From positions 1 through 6,005 of the forward strand of contig JAUVRV010000190.1 in assembly GCA_030597435.1 (NCBI GenBank): a stretch of DNA of 6,005 nt. The letters are read 5' to 3'. This DNA comes from Gemmatimonadales bacterium (GTDB taxonomy: Bacteria > Gemmatimonadota > Gemmatimonadetes > Gemmatimonadales > GWC2-71-9). The position numbers and the translations under genes were made by a program. Below the pieces are notes generated by a model that was not told where the DNA came from, made no database searches, and saw nothing but the letters and a program-made list of their open reading frames with translations. This document shows positions 5,160 through 6,005 of this stretch, one piece after another. Numbering within the stretch: the first letter of the stretch is position 1; each line of letters opens with the position of its first letter.

Positions 5160-6005
5160 TAGCTGAATTCCTCGATCAGACGTCCAGCCGGATCAGGCCA
5201 GTGCCATATCATCTTCTCCCGACTCTTGACGCCGCCTGCCGGGGCAATCAGAACACCGCTGGTACGCATCTTGGCGGACGGCCGACGCACCTTCGGAAGC
5301 GCTCCCTCAATCAGCTCACGCGCGATCGCGGCCGTCGGTGGAACACCCTGCATGTCTGCCGAGTCCAACACTCGCTGCACGAGTCCCATCACCGCACGAG
5401 CAGATTCGGCCGGTCGGTCACCCAGGTAATCTGCCAGTTCAGGATCCGCCTCACCCACGTGGTCCTCGAGCATCCGCACGGCAAGGCCACGGCGTAACAC
5501 ACGGTCCGGCGGTGACAGCTGGGTCACGCAGGCGTCTTGCAGCACCTTGCGGAATTCGTCCAACAGTCCCTTCACATCAGACGGCGGCACGTTGAGGGTG
5601 AACACGACCTGCCCGGGTACGGCGAGCAACTTCTCGACCTGGTGCAGCAGTTGTTGCTGTGTCGCATCTCTGTCGGCGAGCAACTGAACGTCATCAATCA
5701 GCAGTGCCTTTGCGGCACCGAACCTCACGAGCCACTCATCCAACCGATTGCCCTGGATCGCCTGGGTCAGAACGTCATGGAAGTCCTGAGCCGACAGACA
5801 CGCCACGGGTGTTACCTGTGACTCGAGCAGCGTGTTGCCGATCGCGTGCAGCAAGTGTGTCTTCCCGATCCCCGGGCTGCCGACTATCACGAGTGGATTC
5901 ACGCTGGAGGCGGGATCTGCTACGACTTGACGGGCAAACTCATGCGCATCCTTGTTGGCGCCACATTCGATGTAGCTGTTGAATGTCCAAGCCGCGGACG
6001 GACCG
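5159..6005 (-). CDS. DnaA/Hda-like AAA+ ATPase without DNA-binding domain IV (5' partial)
   Basis: 281 codons are visible and the frame stays open to the window edge, so the true start is outside. The GTG at 5902 is an internal Val, because DnaA-like sequence (W-T-F-N-S-Y-I, then an A-N-K-D-A-H stretch) precedes it. The core matches DnaA domain III: Walker A GSPGIGKT at visible residues 42-49 followed by HLLHAIGN, Walker B LLIDDVQLLA with the acidic pair at 104-105, a sensor-1-like strand (VVFTLNVPP), an SPPD box, and a sensor-2-like SARAVMGLVQRV that retains Arg. In the DnaA Box VII position (usually RLRSRF) the sequence is EFRKVL, so the trans-acting arginine finger appears lost. After the lid only about 60 residues remain, ending in a W-H-W-P-D tail, and there is no domain IV helix-turn-helix. 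It is therefore not the replication initiator; an Hda-type regulator or a nucleotide-dependent scaffold is more likely. Its TAG stop shares one base with the next gene's GTG. The specific role is unknown. Confidence 0.85.
   Translation of the reverse strand, partial: GPSAAWTFNSYIECGANKDAHEFARQVVADPASSVNPLVIVGSPGIGKTHLLHAIGNTLLESQVTPVACLSAQDFHDVLTQAIQGNRLDEWLVRFGAAKALLIDDVQLLADRDATQQQLLHQVEKLLAVPGQVVFTLNVPPSDVKGLLDEFRKVLQDACVTQLSPPDRVLRRGLAVRMLEDHVGEADPELADYLGDRPAESARAVMGLVQRVLDSADMQGVPPTAAIARELIEGALPKVRRPSAKMRTSGVLIAPAGGVKSREKMIWHWPDPAGRLIEEFS
5168..5173 (-). promoter_or_regulatory. Ribosome-binding site for the DUF4388/TPR gene
   Basis: GAGGAA on the minus strand, eight bases before the GTG at 5159. 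It lies inside the end of the AAA+ gene and supports the GTG start despite the one-base stop/start overlap. Confidence 0.7.

Noticed and set aside
5900..5902. GTG at 5902 as the start of the AAA+ gene
   Set aside because: The DnaA-like sequence continues upstream in frame to the window edge, so this codon is an internal Val just before the Walker A strand.
5159..6005. Assignment as the replication initiator dnaA, and thus an origin region
   Set aside because: The C-terminal DNA-binding domain is absent, the finger motif is changed, no dnaN follows, and no DnaA-box cluster or AT-rich region is visible.

Overview
All coding signal in this window lies on the minus strand. It reads as the interior of one tightly packed operon, transcribed from high to low coordinates, with eight genes, two of them cut by the window edges. 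In transcription order they are: a DnaA/Hda-like AAA+ ATPase (5' end outside the window), a DUF4388/PatA-N-like protein with a TPR array, CheR, CheD, CheB, two small CheW proteins, and the start of an unrecognised helical protein that leaves the window at base 1. Every one of the seven junctions overlaps (1, 4, 4, 23, 1, 4 and 8 bases). There is no intergenic DNA, and no internal promoter, terminator, RNA gene, insertion sequence or CRISPR. The operon's promoter and its end both lie outside the window.

Organism: a moderately GC-rich bacterium that uses GTG as well as ATG starts. The combination of a chemosensory cheR-cheD-cheB-cheW cassette with DUF4388/TPR and DnaA-like genes suggests Gemmatimonadota or another deep lineage such as Acidobacteriota or Myxococcota. 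This is a weak inference from recalled family distribution; no marker gene is present.

How the genes may work together: CheR (glutamate methyltransferase), CheB (phospho-activated methylesterase/deamidase) and CheD (glutamine deamidase) form a complete adaptation set for methyl-accepting receptors, and the CheW proteins couple receptors to CheA. No CheA, receptor or CheY is seen here, so they must be outside the window or unlinked. The two upstream genes are not standard chemotaxis parts. The TPR protein carries, in its N-terminal half, a tandem pair of 24-residue motifs closely resembling the cyclic-di-GMP-binding MshEN (T2SSE_N) motif. The AAA+ protein keeps the Walker A, Walker B and sensor 2 elements of DnaA but lacks the DNA-binding domain IV and, by eye alignment, the arginine finger. 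The most interesting possibility is a chemosensory module whose input or output is tied to a nucleotide second messenger and a DnaA-derived ATPase. The sequence motifs are seen directly; the system-level role is inference.
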